33,865 bases of DNA from CALELF01 sp045617925 (GTDB lineage: Bacteria; Synergistota; Synergistia; Synergistales; Synergistaceae): NCBI GenBank assembly GCA_045617925.1, contig JAZLJR010000030.1, positions 1-33,865 of the forward strand, written 5' to 3'. The position numbers and the translations under genes were made by a program. The notes beneath the pieces are model-generated. The model searched no databases, was not told the origin of the DNA, and saw only the letters and a list, made by a program, of their open reading frames with translations. The stretch's first letter is position 1, and the number at the start of each line of letters is the position of its first letter. This document shows, in pieces, positions 24,778 through 32,795 of the stretch.

Positions 24778-26412
24778 CTAGTCAAAATTAACAGTTGTAG
24801 CCCAAATTAGTCCTGTGTCTTCCAATAATTTCTTTTGTGTTTGTGGCTCAATGTCACCATCAAATGACACAGCACCAAGCGCAGTTCCGCCGTCTTTTCT
24901 GCCTAGTGCGAAGTTTGCAATATTGACGCTTGCATCTCCCAAGATACTGCCGATTTTTCCAATTACGCCTGGTGTATCGTGGTTTTGGAAGAGCAAAATC
25001 TTACCCTGTGGAACAAAGTCAATCCAATAATCATTCACACGGACAATGCGCTGGCGACCTTCTTCTGTAATTGTCGCAGTGGCGGAAACAGGCCCCTTTG
25101 GTGTGTCAACAGCAACAGTGATTGTGTTCTTGTATGTTTGGGCTTCCCCTGTTGTTTCAATTATTGCAATTTGTCTGTCCTCTGCAATTAGTGGTGCCAT
25201 CATGTAGCTAACACCTTCGTTCCCGCTTGCTTCAAGCACACCCTTCAAAGCAGCTACTGTATAAGGACGATAAACGCCTGCCATAAGTTTTACTTCTGTG
25301 TTAAAGAGGCTTCCTCTCAGGGTTACATGGCATGAGTGAATGGAAGAATTATTAAGTCTTGCCATGCGTGCAACAAGTAACCCCAGCTTGCGTGAAATTG
25401 CAAGGTATTTCTTTTGTGTTGATGTAAGGGATTGTTCAATGAATGGAAGGTTGACAGCGTGTTCATATTCCTCACCACGCAAAACTGCAAGCATATTTTG
25501 TGCCGCAATGCGAGCAACCTCGTCCTGTGCTTCAAATGTATTTGCACCGATGTGAGGAGTCAAAACAATTCTGTCTGCCAAGTCCTCTGCCAAATATGGA
25601 TGGTCTAGCTTTAATGGCTCTTTTGGATAAACGTCCGTTGCAAAGCAGGAGAGCTTCTTACTTCTAAGCGCCTCGCAGATTGCCAATTCATCAACAATTC
25701 CGCCTCTTGCACAGTTTATGAGGCAGGCACCGTCCTTAAAGTGTGACAAAAGCTCTGCATTTATCATGTGGCTTGTCTCTTCCGTTAAAGGTGTGTGGAT
25801 TGTTACAATGTCTGCTAGCTCTATTGCTTGCTCCAAGTTGTCATACAAATCTACGGAAAGTGATTCTGCCTTTTGTGGTGTAATGTATGGGTCGTATGCA
25901 ATGACCTTCATGCCAAAGCCGTGACATCTTTTTGCAATTTCAGAACCAATGCGACCAAGCCCGATTATAAGTACAGTTTTATTAAGAAGCTGCATGCCTG
26001 TGAATTTTGCTCTTTCCCAAATGCCTTTTTTGATTGTTTCAAAGGCCTGTGGAATGTGGCGAATGACGGAAAGCATATTTGCCATTGTAAGCTCTGTAGC
26101 AGCAAAGGTGTTGCCAGATGGAGCGTTGATGACGATAATTCCACGGCGTGAAGCCTCTGCAAGGTCGATATTGTCAACACCGACACCGGCTCTGCCTATT
26201 ACCTTCAAGTTTTTACCAGCGTCAATTTTCTCTGCATCCATCGTTGTTCCGCTTCTTGTCAAGATGCCGTCATATTCTGGTAATATTGCGAGCAATTCGG
26301 GGAGTGCCAGACCAATTTTTATGTCTAATTCAACATCTTGTGCTTGGCGCAGAAGCTCAAGTCCTGCTTCTCCAACATGCTCTGTAACCAGTACTTTAAA
26401 TTTTCTGTCCAT
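24778..26412 (-). CDS. serA: D-3-phosphoglycerate dehydrogenase, long form with ACT domain
   Basis: First enzyme of serine synthesis, oxidising 3-phosphoglycerate with NAD+. The 544-residue protein has GRAGVGVDNID at 73-83, the NAD-binding GLGRIGSEIA at 151-160, NCARGGIVDE carrying the substrate arginine, and HIGANTFEA with the catalytic histidine. A long intervening domain follows, then a C-terminal ACT domain starting at NHDTPGVIGKIGSIL, the usual site of serine feedback. The start at 26412 is preceded by GAGGT. It heads the minus-strand run through to tsaB. A 13-base inverted repeat, TTTAC-CTA-GTAAA, lies at 26444-26456 in its upstream region. Confidence 0.95.
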   Translation of the reverse strand: MDRKFKVLVTEHVGEAGLELLRQAQDVELDIKIGLALPELLAILPEYDGILTRSGTTMDAEKIDAGKNLKVIGRAGVGVDNIDLAEASRRGIIVINAPSGNTFAATELTMANMLSVIRHIPQAFETIKKGIWERAKFTGMQLLNKTVLIIGLGRIGSEIAKRCHGFGMKVIAYDPYITPQKAESLSVDLYDNLEQAIELADIVTIHTPLTEETSHMINAELLSHFKDGACLINCARGGIVDELAICEALRSKKLSCFATDVYPKEPLKLDHPYLAEDLADRIVLTPHIGANTFEAQDEVARIAAQNMLAVLRGEEYEHAVNLPFIEQSLTSTQKKYLAISRKLGLLVARMARLNNSSIHSCHVTLRGSLFNTEVKLMAGVYRPYTVAALKGVLEASGNEGVSYMMAPLIAEDRQIAIIETTGEAQTYKNTITVAVDTPKGPVSATATITEEGRQRIVRVNDYWIDFVPQGKILLFQNHDTPGVIGKIGSILGDASVNIANFALGRKDGGTALGAVSFDGDIEPQTQKKLLEDTGLIWATTVNFD

Positions 26413-26619
26413 GTGAACTACCTCGTATAATGTAAAAATATCATTTACCTAGTAAACTTTCCAAGCGAAGATTATACAACAATTTATTGCTTTTGTGAAT
26501 TGCTTAAACAATTTAGCAGGACTTTTAGCAATAATTATCCGTGAGTAATATTTTAGTTGTAGCTATTGTGCTTAAAACAAAATTCTTAAATTTTTTCTTT
26601 TATTTTAGATTTTTTACTG

Positions 26620-26625
26620 TATAAT
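26620..26625 (+). promoter_or_regulatory. -10 element upstream of pgm
   Basis: TATAAT is a perfect -10 hexamer 30 bases before the pgm start codon. No convincing -35 box is visible at 16 to 18 bases, only T-rich sequence. The stretch 26413-26655 between divergent serA and pgm otherwise shows only AT-rich DNA. Confidence 0.5.
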
Positions 26626-26655
26626 AACGACATAAATTCTTTGGAGGTGTCACTT

Positions 26656-28254
26656 ATGGGTAATTTGGTAAATATTCCTCGTTTGATTTCTGCTTACTAT
26701 ACGCAAAAGCCAGATGCAAACGACATTAATCAAGCAGTTTCATTTGGAACTTCCGGACACAGAGGAAAGTCTTTTAACAATAGTTTTAACGAAGATCACA
26801 TTCTTGCAATTTCACAGGCAATCTGTGATTACAGAGCAAAGCAAGGCACGACAGGGCCTCTCTTTATGGGAATGGATACACACGCCTTGTCTGAAGCAGC
26901 ACTTCGCACAGCAACAGAGGTCTTTGCAGCAAACGGAGTTGAGCTCTATTTGCAAGATGGTTTCTCATATACACCAACGCCGGTAATTTCACACGCAATT
27001 TTGTGCTGGAACAAGGCAAATTCAAGTGTGGCAGACGGTGTTGTTATCACTCCATCACACAACCCACCAACAGACGGTGGTTTTAAGTATAATCCACCAA
27101 GTGGTGGCCCTGCTTCGGCAGAAACAACAAAGATAATTGAAGACCATGCAAATGAAATGCTCAAAAATGGTCTCAAGGGCGTAAAACGTATGCCATTCGA
27201 GCAGGCTGTAAAATGCTCAAATGTTCACTTCTATGATTACGTAATCCCATACGTCAAAGATCTTGGCAATGTTCTCAATATGGAAGCAATTGCACAGAGC
27301 GGTGTAAAGGTCGGAGTCGATCCACTCGGTGGCTCTGGAATTTATTTCTGGCAGCCAATCAAGGAGATTTGGGGCGTTAACCTTACAGTTGTAAATGAGG
27401 CAGTTGACCCGACATTCTCATTTATGCCACTTGACCACGATGGAAAAATTCGTATGGACTGCTCAAGCCCATGGGCAATGGCAAAGCTCGTTGCAATGAA
27501 AGATAAATTTGATATCGCATTCGGAAATGACCCAGACTATGACCGTCACGGAATTGTTACACCAGATGGACTTATGAATCCAAACGCATTCCTTTCTGTG
27601 GCAAATAAATATTTGTTCCAGAATAGACCTGGTTGGAAGCCAACATCAAAAATTGGTAAAACACTCGTTTCTTCCAGCATGATTGATAGAGTCGCTGCAG
27701 GAATTGGCAAAGAAGTTTGTGAAGTTCCAGTTGGATTTAAGTGGTTTGTTGATGGACTTCTTTCCGGTGACCTCGCTTTTGGTGGCGAAGAAAGCGCCGG
27801 TGCGAGTTATCTCCGCAAGAACGGTGAAGCATGGAGCACAGACAAAGACGGTATCATTATGAGCCTCTTGGCTTGTGAAATCCTCGCAGTCACAAAACAG
27901 ACACCATCACAAATTTATAAAGAACTCGAAGCAAAGTATGGAAAGTCCTACTATTCAAGAAAAGATGCTCCTGCAACAAGAGATCAAAAGGACAAACTCA
28001 AGAAACTCTCTCCAGAGAATGTTACAGCAGAAACACTTGCAGGCGAGAAGATTATAGGTTGCCTCACAAAGGCACCTGGCAACGGTGCTGCAATCGGTGG
28101 CTTGAAAGTCGTCACAGAAAATGGTTGGTTTGCTGCACGTCCTTCCGGCACAGAGGATATTTACAAAATTTATGCAGAAAGCTTCAAAGGACAAGATCAT
28201 TTGGAGCTCATCAACGAAGAAGCAAAGAAAATTGTGCTTGATGCAATAAAATAA
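26656..28254 (+). CDS. pgm: Phosphoglucomutase (alpha-D-glucose phosphate-specific)
   Basis: Interconverts glucose 1-phosphate and glucose 6-phosphate, linking glycogen and sugar-nucleotide synthesis to glycolysis. At 532 residues it matches the E. coli Pgm type rather than phosphomannomutase or GlmM. The start carries FGTSGHRG (30-37), the phosphoserine loop ITPSHNPP with Ser134, the metal loop GNDPDYDRHG, the sugar-binding loop FGGEESAGASY and the terminal phosphate-binding RPSGTED. The ATG at 26656 follows GGAGGTG at 26643-26649. It has its own promoter and terminator, so is probably a single-gene unit. Confidence 0.95.
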   Translation: MGNLVNIPRLISAYYTQKPDANDINQAVSFGTSGHRGKSFNNSFNEDHILAISQAICDYRAKQGTTGPLFMGMDTHALSEAALRTATEVFAANGVELYLQDGFSYTPTPVISHAILCWNKANSSVADGVVITPSHNPPTDGGFKYNPPSGGPASAETTKIIEDHANEMLKNGLKGVKRMPFEQAVKCSNVHFYDYVIPYVKDLGNVLNMEAIAQSGVKVGVDPLGGSGIYFWQPIKEIWGVNLTVVNEAVDPTFSFMPLDHDGKIRMDCSSPWAMAKLVAMKDKFDIAFGNDPDYDRHGIVTPDGLMNPNAFLSVANKYLFQNRPGWKPTSKIGKTLVSSSMIDRVAAGIGKEVCEVPVGFKWFVDGLLSGDLAFGGEESAGASYLRKNGEAWSTDKDGIIMSLLACEILAVTKQTPSQIYKELEAKYGKSYYSRKDAPATRDQKDKLKKLSPENVTAETLAGEKIIGCLTKAPGNGAAIGGLKVVTENGWFAARPSGTEDIYKIYAESFKGQDHLELINEEAKKIVLDAIK

Positions 28255-28267
28255 AATTTGAATTTAT

Positions 28268-28296
28268 AGCGGACAACTTTAGTTGTCCGCTTTTTT
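28268..28296 (+). terminator. Terminator after pgm
   Basis: AGCGGACAAC (28268-28277) and GTTGTCCGCT (28282-28291) form a perfect 10-bp stem with a TTTA loop, followed by a T tract through 28296. It starts 14 bases after the pgm stop. Confidence 0.92.
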
Positions 28297-28307
28297 CTGT
28301 GCAGAAA

Positions 28308-28335
28308 TTGCAAAACGCAAAAATTGTGTTAAAAT
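28308..28335 (+). promoter_or_regulatory. Promoter of the deacylase-rnhA-HD-mnmA operon
   Basis: TTGCAA at 28308-28313 and TAAAAT at 28330-28335 are 16 bases apart and lie between the pgm terminator and the next gene, 18 bases before its start. Confidence 0.5.
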
Positions 28336-28353
28336 TGCACGCGAGGTGAGTTT

Positions 28354-28833
28354 ATGGCAAGCGTGAAGAAAACAAATGCAGTCCGAATATTGGAGAGCCT
28401 GAAAATTCCTTTTGAGCTTATGGAATATGAAATTGACCCTGTGCTTTTGTCAGCGGAAGATGCAAGCGCAAAGACGGGAATTCCTATGGAGCAAACCTTC
28501 AAGACAATTTGTTGCAGGGGAGACAAAACAGGTGTTTTCTTTGCTGTTGCGCCAGCAGGAACAACCTTGAATGTAAAAACTCTTGCTGCTGTTTCTGGTA
28601 ACAAGTCTGCCTCTCCCGTGCATTTGAAAGAAGTTACTGCTCTCACGGGTTATATTCGTGGTGGATGTAGCCCAATAGGTGCAAAGAAAAATTATCCCGT
28701 AGTGATGGACGAAACAGCAATTTTGTTTGATTACATTACGGTAAATGCTGGAGCAAGGGGGCTTTTATTCAAGTTGAAGCCAGACGACCTCATAAAAGCG
28801 ACAGGTGCAAAATTAGGGAGTATTACATTATGA
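28354..28833 (+). CDS. ybaK: Cys-tRNA(Pro)/Cys-tRNA(Cys) deacylase, YbaK/EbsC family
   Basis: Editing enzyme of 159 residues that removes cysteine wrongly attached to proline tRNA. The YbaK-type fold is recognised by GIPMEQTFKTICCRG, with Lys50 at the position of the essential lysine, by FFAVAPAGTTLNVKTLA and by GYIRGGCSPIGAKK, the glycine-rich loop of the family. GAGGTGAG lies seven bases upstream of the ATG. Its TGA stop overlaps the next start (ATGA), so translation of the two is coupled; the pairing with RNase HI looks like convenience rather than shared function. Confidence 0.92.
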   Translation: MASVKKTNAVRILESLKIPFELMEYEIDPVLLSAEDASAKTGIPMEQTFKTICCRGDKTGVFFAVAPAGTTLNVKTLAAVSGNKSASPVHLKEVTALTGYIRGGCSPIGAKKNYPVVMDETAILFDYITVNAGARGLLFKLKPDDLIKATGAKLGSITL

Positions 28834-29225
28834 TTATAGGGCATTTTGATGGTGCATCACGTTCCAATCCCGGTGAAGCAGGAGCTGGAGCATACATTGA
28901 GCAGGACGGGAAAATTCTTTGGGAAGAGGCTCGTTACCTCGGGCAAAAGACAAATAACGAAGCAGAATATACAGCACTCATCATGCTACTCACTGCTGCA
29001 AAAAATTTGAAGATAGAAAATTTGATAGTGCAGGGAGACAGCAGACTTGTAATCTGCCAAGTGAAACGAGAATGGAAAATAAATCTTCCACATTTAAGAG
29101 CTCTTGCCATGCAGGTGTGGCAACTTACAGAGGGAATGAATGTTACATTTGAATGGGTGAAGCGAGAAAAAAATAAATATGCAGATTTGCTGAGCAATAA
29201 AGCACTAGATGAAAAGGAGAGATAA
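28830..29225 (+). CDS. Ribonuclease HI-type protein
   Basis: Removes RNA from RNA-DNA hybrids. The 131-residue protein has the acidic active site D7 (HFDGASRSNPG), E46 (NNEAEY), D70 (QGDSRL) and D119 (KYADLLSN), in order and normally spaced. The GASRSNPGEAGAG opening and shortness resemble the RnhA-like subgroup found in Firmicutes and archaea (YpdQ/Sso-type) more than E. coli RnhA, and the basic handle region is reduced. The ATG overlaps the upstream stop, and the gene ends two bases before the HD-domain gene. Confidence 0.9.
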   Translation: MIIGHFDGASRSNPGEAGAGAYIEQDGKILWEEARYLGQKTNNEAEYTALIMLLTAAKNLKIENLIVQGDSRLVICQVKREWKINLPHLRALAMQVWQLTEGMNVTFEWVKREKNKYADLLSNKALDEKER

Positions 29226-29227
29226 AA

Positions 29228-29779
29228 ATGGTTACAAGAGAACAGGCATTAGAACTTTTGAAGAAGTATAACAAAGACGATTTTCACTTGCGTCATGCTT
29301 TTACTGTGGAAGCTGTCATGAGATGGTTTGCACAGAATTTGGGGCAGGACAACGTTGATTTTTGGGCAACAGTTGGTTTGCTACATGATGTGGACTTTGA
29401 AATGTATCCAACAGAGCACTGCAAAAAAGCCCCGAGCCTTTTGGCAGAGATAGATGCACCAGAAGAAATGGTGCATGCAATTTGCAGCCACGGCTACGGA
29501 CTTTGCTGTGACATAAAGCCAGAGCACATAATGGAGCGTGTGCTTTTTGCAAGTGACGAATTAACAGGGCTAATTTGGGCAGCAGCACTTATGAGGCCTT
29601 CAAAAAGCACAAAAGATATGGAATTAAAAAGTCTAAAAAAGAAATTCAAGGATAAAAAATTTGCTGCAGGTTGCGACAGAGAAGTGATAAAGCAAGGAGC
29701 AGAGCTTCTTGGCTGGGATCTTGACGAGCTTTTATCAAAAACACTTTTAGCAATGCAGGAAACGGAAGGAACTTTCTAG
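29228..29779 (+). CDS. HD-domain hydrolase of unknown substrate
   Basis: A 183-residue HD/HDIG-family protein. The metal residues are H23 (FHLRHAFTVE), H53-D54 (VGLLHDVDFE), H88 (ICSHGYG) and D110 (ASDELTG), an all-helical metal-dependent phosphohydrolase arrangement. Proteins of this kind are often annotated as HDIG-domain hydrolases next to tRNA or nucleotide genes; the natural substrate is not known and nothing here reveals it. It starts two bases after the RNase H stop with AAGGAGAG upstream and ends just before mnmA. Confidence 0.88.
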   Translation: MVTREQALELLKKYNKDDFHLRHAFTVEAVMRWFAQNLGQDNVDFWATVGLLHDVDFEMYPTEHCKKAPSLLAEIDAPEEMVHAICSHGYGLCCDIKPEHIMERVLFASDELTGLIWAAALMRPSKSTKDMELKSLKKKFKDKKFAAGCDREVIKQGAELLGWDLDELLSKTLLAMQETEGTF

Positions 29780-29780
29780 C

Positions 29781-30815
29781 TTGAAGATTTTAGTTGCGTC
29801 AAGCGGTGGTGTGGATAGCTCTGTCGCTTGCCTGCTTTGCCAATCTGTAACGCCTGATGTTGCTGCTGCCACGATGAAACTTTTTGACGGAGATGAGAAA
29901 GACGAGCAAAATTTAACCCGTGCAAAAAAAGTTTGTGACAGACTTTCTATTCCTCATCTTGTCTTTGATTTTTCGGCTGAATTTAGAAAAACAGTTATAG
30001 AAAATTTCAAAAGTGAGTATTTGGCTGGTAGAACACCAAACCCCTGTGTTGTGTGCAACAAAAAAATAAAATTTGGGGCATTTTTGCAAACTGCAAAAGA
30101 AAATGGATTTGACACAATCGCTACTGGGCATTACGCAAGGGTGGAGAAGCGTGGGCAGAAATTTTTTGTTAGAAAGGCACGAGACGAAGCAAAGGATCAA
30201 AGTTATGTCTTGTATAACCTCACGCAGGAAATTTTGTCACACCTCTTGTTGCCACTTGGCGAATTAACAAAAAACGAAGTTAAATACATCGCGCGAGAGA
30301 AAAATTTTGAAACAGCAAATGCAAAAGAAAGCCAAGACATCTGCTTTGTTCCGCACGGCAATTACATTCAAGTGCTGGAAAAATTGTGTGACAGACTGCC
30401 ACTTGAGGGAAATGTTGTGTCAAGTGACGGACAGCTCCTTGGTCGCCACAATGGTCTGCACTGTTACACACTAGGGCAAAGAAAGGGGCTTGGAATTGCA
30501 AGCACAGCTCCTCTGTATGTTGTTGGCAAAAATCTAGCAGACAACACGATAATTCTAGGGCAAGAGAGCGAGCTCTATTCAAAAAAAATGACGGTGTGTG
30601 ATGTTAATTTTATAGATGGACTCCCCTTGACTATCCCTTTGAAGTGCAGGGTAAAAACTCGTTACAAGCAAAAAGAATTGCCAGCAACGCTTTTTCCTGT
30701 TGATGACAATTCGCTTGTTGTTGAGTTTGATGAGCCAGTTAGGGCAATCACAGGTGGACAATCTGCTGTGTTCTACGCTGATGATTATTTGCTCGGTGGC
30801 GGTGTAATTGTTTGA
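29781..30815 (+). CDS. mnmA: tRNA-specific 2-thiouridylase MnmA
   Basis: Adds sulfur to U34 in the anticodon of tRNAs for Lys, Glu and Gln. The protein begins at a TTG codon: KILVASSGGVDSS at once gives the PP-loop, no ATG lies nearby in frame, and GGAAGGAA sits nine bases upstream. The catalytic cysteines are C92 in NPCVVCNKKIKFG and C188 in SQDICFV, with ATGHYAR between them as expected. Length 344 is slightly below the usual 360. Its TGA stop overlaps the promoter for ppiB. Confidence 0.94.
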   Translation: MKILVASSGGVDSSVACLLCQSVTPDVAAATMKLFDGDEKDEQNLTRAKKVCDRLSIPHLVFDFSAEFRKTVIENFKSEYLAGRTPNPCVVCNKKIKFGAFLQTAKENGFDTIATGHYARVEKRGQKFFVRKARDEAKDQSYVLYNLTQEILSHLLLPLGELTKNEVKYIAREKNFETANAKESQDICFVPHGNYIQVLEKLCDRLPLEGNVVSSDGQLLGRHNGLHCYTLGQRKGLGIASTAPLYVVGKNLADNTIILGQESELYSKKMTVCDVNFIDGLPLTIPLKCRVKTRYKQKELPATLFPVDDNSLVVEFDEPVRAITGGQSAVFYADDYLLGGGVIV

Positions 30816-30839
30816 TTTTACAGCTTTATGTGGTAGAAT
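30812..30839 (+). promoter_or_regulatory. Promoter of ppiB
   Basis: TTGATT at 30812-30817 and TAGAAT at 30834-30839 are 16 bases apart, beginning inside the last codons of mnmA and lying 36 bases before the ppiB start. Confidence 0.55.
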
Positions 30840-30875
30840 ACTGCATACAAAATTTTATATGAACGAGGAAAAGTT

Positions 30876-31343
30876 ATGACAAAAAGACAGATAGCAACAT
30901 TTGAAACAACCTGTGGAACATTCAAGATTGAGCTTTACAATGACCTTGCGCCAAAGACTGTGCAAAATTTTACAGATCTTGTGCAGAAGGGCTACTATGA
31001 TGGGCTTATTTTTCACCGTGTAATTGATGACTTTATGATTCAAGGTGGTTGTCCTCTTGGAACTGGAACGGGGGGACCAGGCTACACGATAGATGACGAG
31101 TTTGGAGAGGGCTTGAAGCACGACTCACCAGGCGTTCTTTCCATGGCTAACGCAGGACCAGACACTGGCGGAAGCCAATTCTTTATCACGCTTGTTCCAA
31201 CACCATGGCTTGATGGTCACCACGCAATTTTCGGTCACGTCATTGAGGGAATGAATGTAGTGGAAACAATTGGTCATGTTCCAACAGACAGATTTGACAG
31301 ACCAATGCAAAAAATGGAGATTAAGAAAATTTCTGTGGAATAA
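30876..31343 (+). CDS. ppiB: Cyclophilin-type peptidyl-prolyl cis-trans isomerase
   Basis: Folding helper of 155 residues that isomerises Xaa-Pro bonds. The cyclophilin core is clear: FHRVIDDFMIQGGCPLGTGTGGPGY (in part), SMANAGPDTGGSQFFIT and PWLDGHHAIFGHV, including the catalytic arginine in FHRV and the QFFIT segment. There is no signal peptide, so it is cytoplasmic. GAGGAA at 30865-30870 serves the ATG at 30876. Own promoter and terminator suggest a single-gene unit. Confidence 0.95.
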   Translation: MTKRQIATFETTCGTFKIELYNDLAPKTVQNFTDLVQKGYYDGLIFHRVIDDFMIQGGCPLGTGTGGPGYTIDDEFGEGLKHDSPGVLSMANAGPDTGGSQFFITLVPTPWLDGHHAIFGHVIEGMNVVETIGHVPTDRFDRPMQKMEIKKISVE

Positions 31344-31353
31344 AACATAAAAG

Positions 31354-31400
31354 ACAGCCATAGTTTTAAGAAAAAACTTCTTATGACTATGGCTGTTTTT
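31354..31400 (+). terminator. Terminator after ppiB
   Basis: ACAGCCATAGT (31354-31364) pairs perfectly with ACTATGGCTGT (31386-31396). Inner TAAG/CTTA pairs partly close the loop. Five T follow at 31396-31400. Confidence 0.88.
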
Positions 31401-31469
31401 GTATATTCAGTCCCGCGTAAATCTTATTTAAAATAGTTGATAAATATTTAAAATCTATTGAAGAATATG

Positions 31470-31478
31470 TGCTAAAAT
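31470..31478 (+). promoter_or_regulatory. Extended -10 promoter upstream of the first SDF transporter
   Basis: TGC-TAAAAT has the extended -10 form TGnTAnAAT; no good -35 is needed or seen. It lies 48 bases before the start codon. Confidence 0.4.
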
Positions 31479-31526
31479 ACGCGGTTAGATTAGCTTAAAA
31501 CAAAACAATTTTTGGAGCAAAATTAG

Positions 31527-32768
31527 ATGCAACAGGACAAAACAAAAAAATTAAGTAAATTAACTTTTTACAATCTTGTAGCAATCGTTTTAGGAATTTT
31601 GACTGGTGTTATTTGTAAACGGACCGGAAATGCGATTTTTGGAATTGAACAAATAAAACCGATAGGACAAGCTCTGGTAAACCTAATGTCAGAGCTTGCC
31701 GTTCCTCTAGTTTTCTTTTCCATTATTGAAACAATTGCTTCATTAAAAGGTGTAAAGCAACACAAAAAAATAATTGGCAAGGCTGCGACATATTTCTTTG
31801 GGACTACAGTTGTGGCTTGTATCATTGGTATTGTTGTTGCACTTATTTTTAAGCACCTTGGCTTGTTTAAAGAAATAGTTATATATAGCAAGACGCTCGT
31901 TGAAGATAGTAAACAAATAGCGTTTTTGAACGCTTTGACAAACATTATTCCAGCTGATTTGGTTGACGCGGTGCTGAAGGAAAATGTTGTGATGATTTTA
32001 ATCTTTTCACTTCTTATCGGTTTTTCTATCTCTGCAGCTGGAAAAGATGGGGATATGTTCAACCAACTTATTATCTCTTTAAATTTTGTTATAAAAAAGA
32101 TGGTTTCCTTTGTTGTAAAGCTTGCACCAATTGGTGTTTTTGCAATGAGTGTTTGGCTTGTCTCGGAATTTGGCTATAAACGTATGGGACAGTTGTCAAA
32201 TCTGCTTTTTGCCGTGCTGATTGGTTATGTAGCTCACATTTTGATTACCTACGTGTTTGCCTTGAAATTTTGGGCAAAAGTTTCTGTGGTAGGATTTTTC
32301 AAGAAAATTTTTCCTGTCATGGCATTTGCAATGACCTCAACTTCTTCAATTGCAAGTATTCCAGTTGCAGAGGAAGTTTCTGAATCTCTTGGCACAAGAG
32401 AGACAGTCACCTCACTTGTTATCCCTTCTGGTTCTGTTGTAAATATGGATGGAACAGCAGTTTACCTTACCATTTGCGCCATCTTCTTTGCTACGGGGAC
32501 AGGCATCAACCTTTCCATTTGGCAGATGATTTTGATGATGATGACTATAATATTAGCAGTTTTTGGAACAGCAGGTGTGCCAGGTGCCGGTTTTATTATG
32601 CTTTCTATGGTAATGGGAGCCTTGAAGCTTGATGTCAATCTTATCATGATAATTTATGTTGTGGATAAAATTTTTGACATAGGACGCACTTGTCTTAACG
32701 TTACTGGAGACATGGTGGCTTCAGTTTGTATTGAACAGTGGTGCAAGGAAGCAGAAAAAGAGAATTAA
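31527..32768 (+). CDS. Dicarboxylate/amino acid:cation symporter, SDF family (GltP/GltT-like)
   Basis: Membrane transporter of 413 residues bringing in acidic amino acids or C4-dicarboxylates with Na+ or H+. Helix 1 begins at about 13, and ELAVPLVFFSII (56-67) is the usual helix 2 segment. Hairpin 1 carries the serine-rich AMTSTSSIASIPVA (268-281), and helix 7 the cation- and substrate-site motif NMDGT at 306-310, followed by the hairpin 2 sequence GTAGVPGAG and the helix 8 region DKIFDIGRTCLNVTGD. The essential motifs are intact, so it is probably active. GGAG about 10 bases upstream supports the ATG at 31527. Exact substrate not determinable. Confidence 0.92.
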   Translation: MQQDKTKKLSKLTFYNLVAIVLGILTGVICKRTGNAIFGIEQIKPIGQALVNLMSELAVPLVFFSIIETIASLKGVKQHKKIIGKAATYFFGTTVVACIIGIVVALIFKHLGLFKEIVIYSKTLVEDSKQIAFLNALTNIIPADLVDAVLKENVVMILIFSLLIGFSISAAGKDGDMFNQLIISLNFVIKKMVSFVVKLAPIGVFAMSVWLVSEFGYKRMGQLSNLLFAVLIGYVAHILITYVFALKFWAKVSVVGFFKKIFPVMAFAMTSTSSIASIPVAEEVSESLGTRETVTSLVIPSGSVVNMDGTAVYLTICAIFFATGTGINLSIWQMILMMMTIILAVFGTAGVPGAGFIMLSMVMGALKLDVNLIMIIYVVDKIFDIGRTCLNVTGDMVASVCIEQWCKEAEKEN

Positions 32769-32795
32769 CTACGAAAATTTATTTGATGTTTTAAG

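Noticed and set aside
25949..26416. 155-codon plus-strand frame opposite serA
   Set aside because: Antisense to a clear serA; its sequence shows no known motif.
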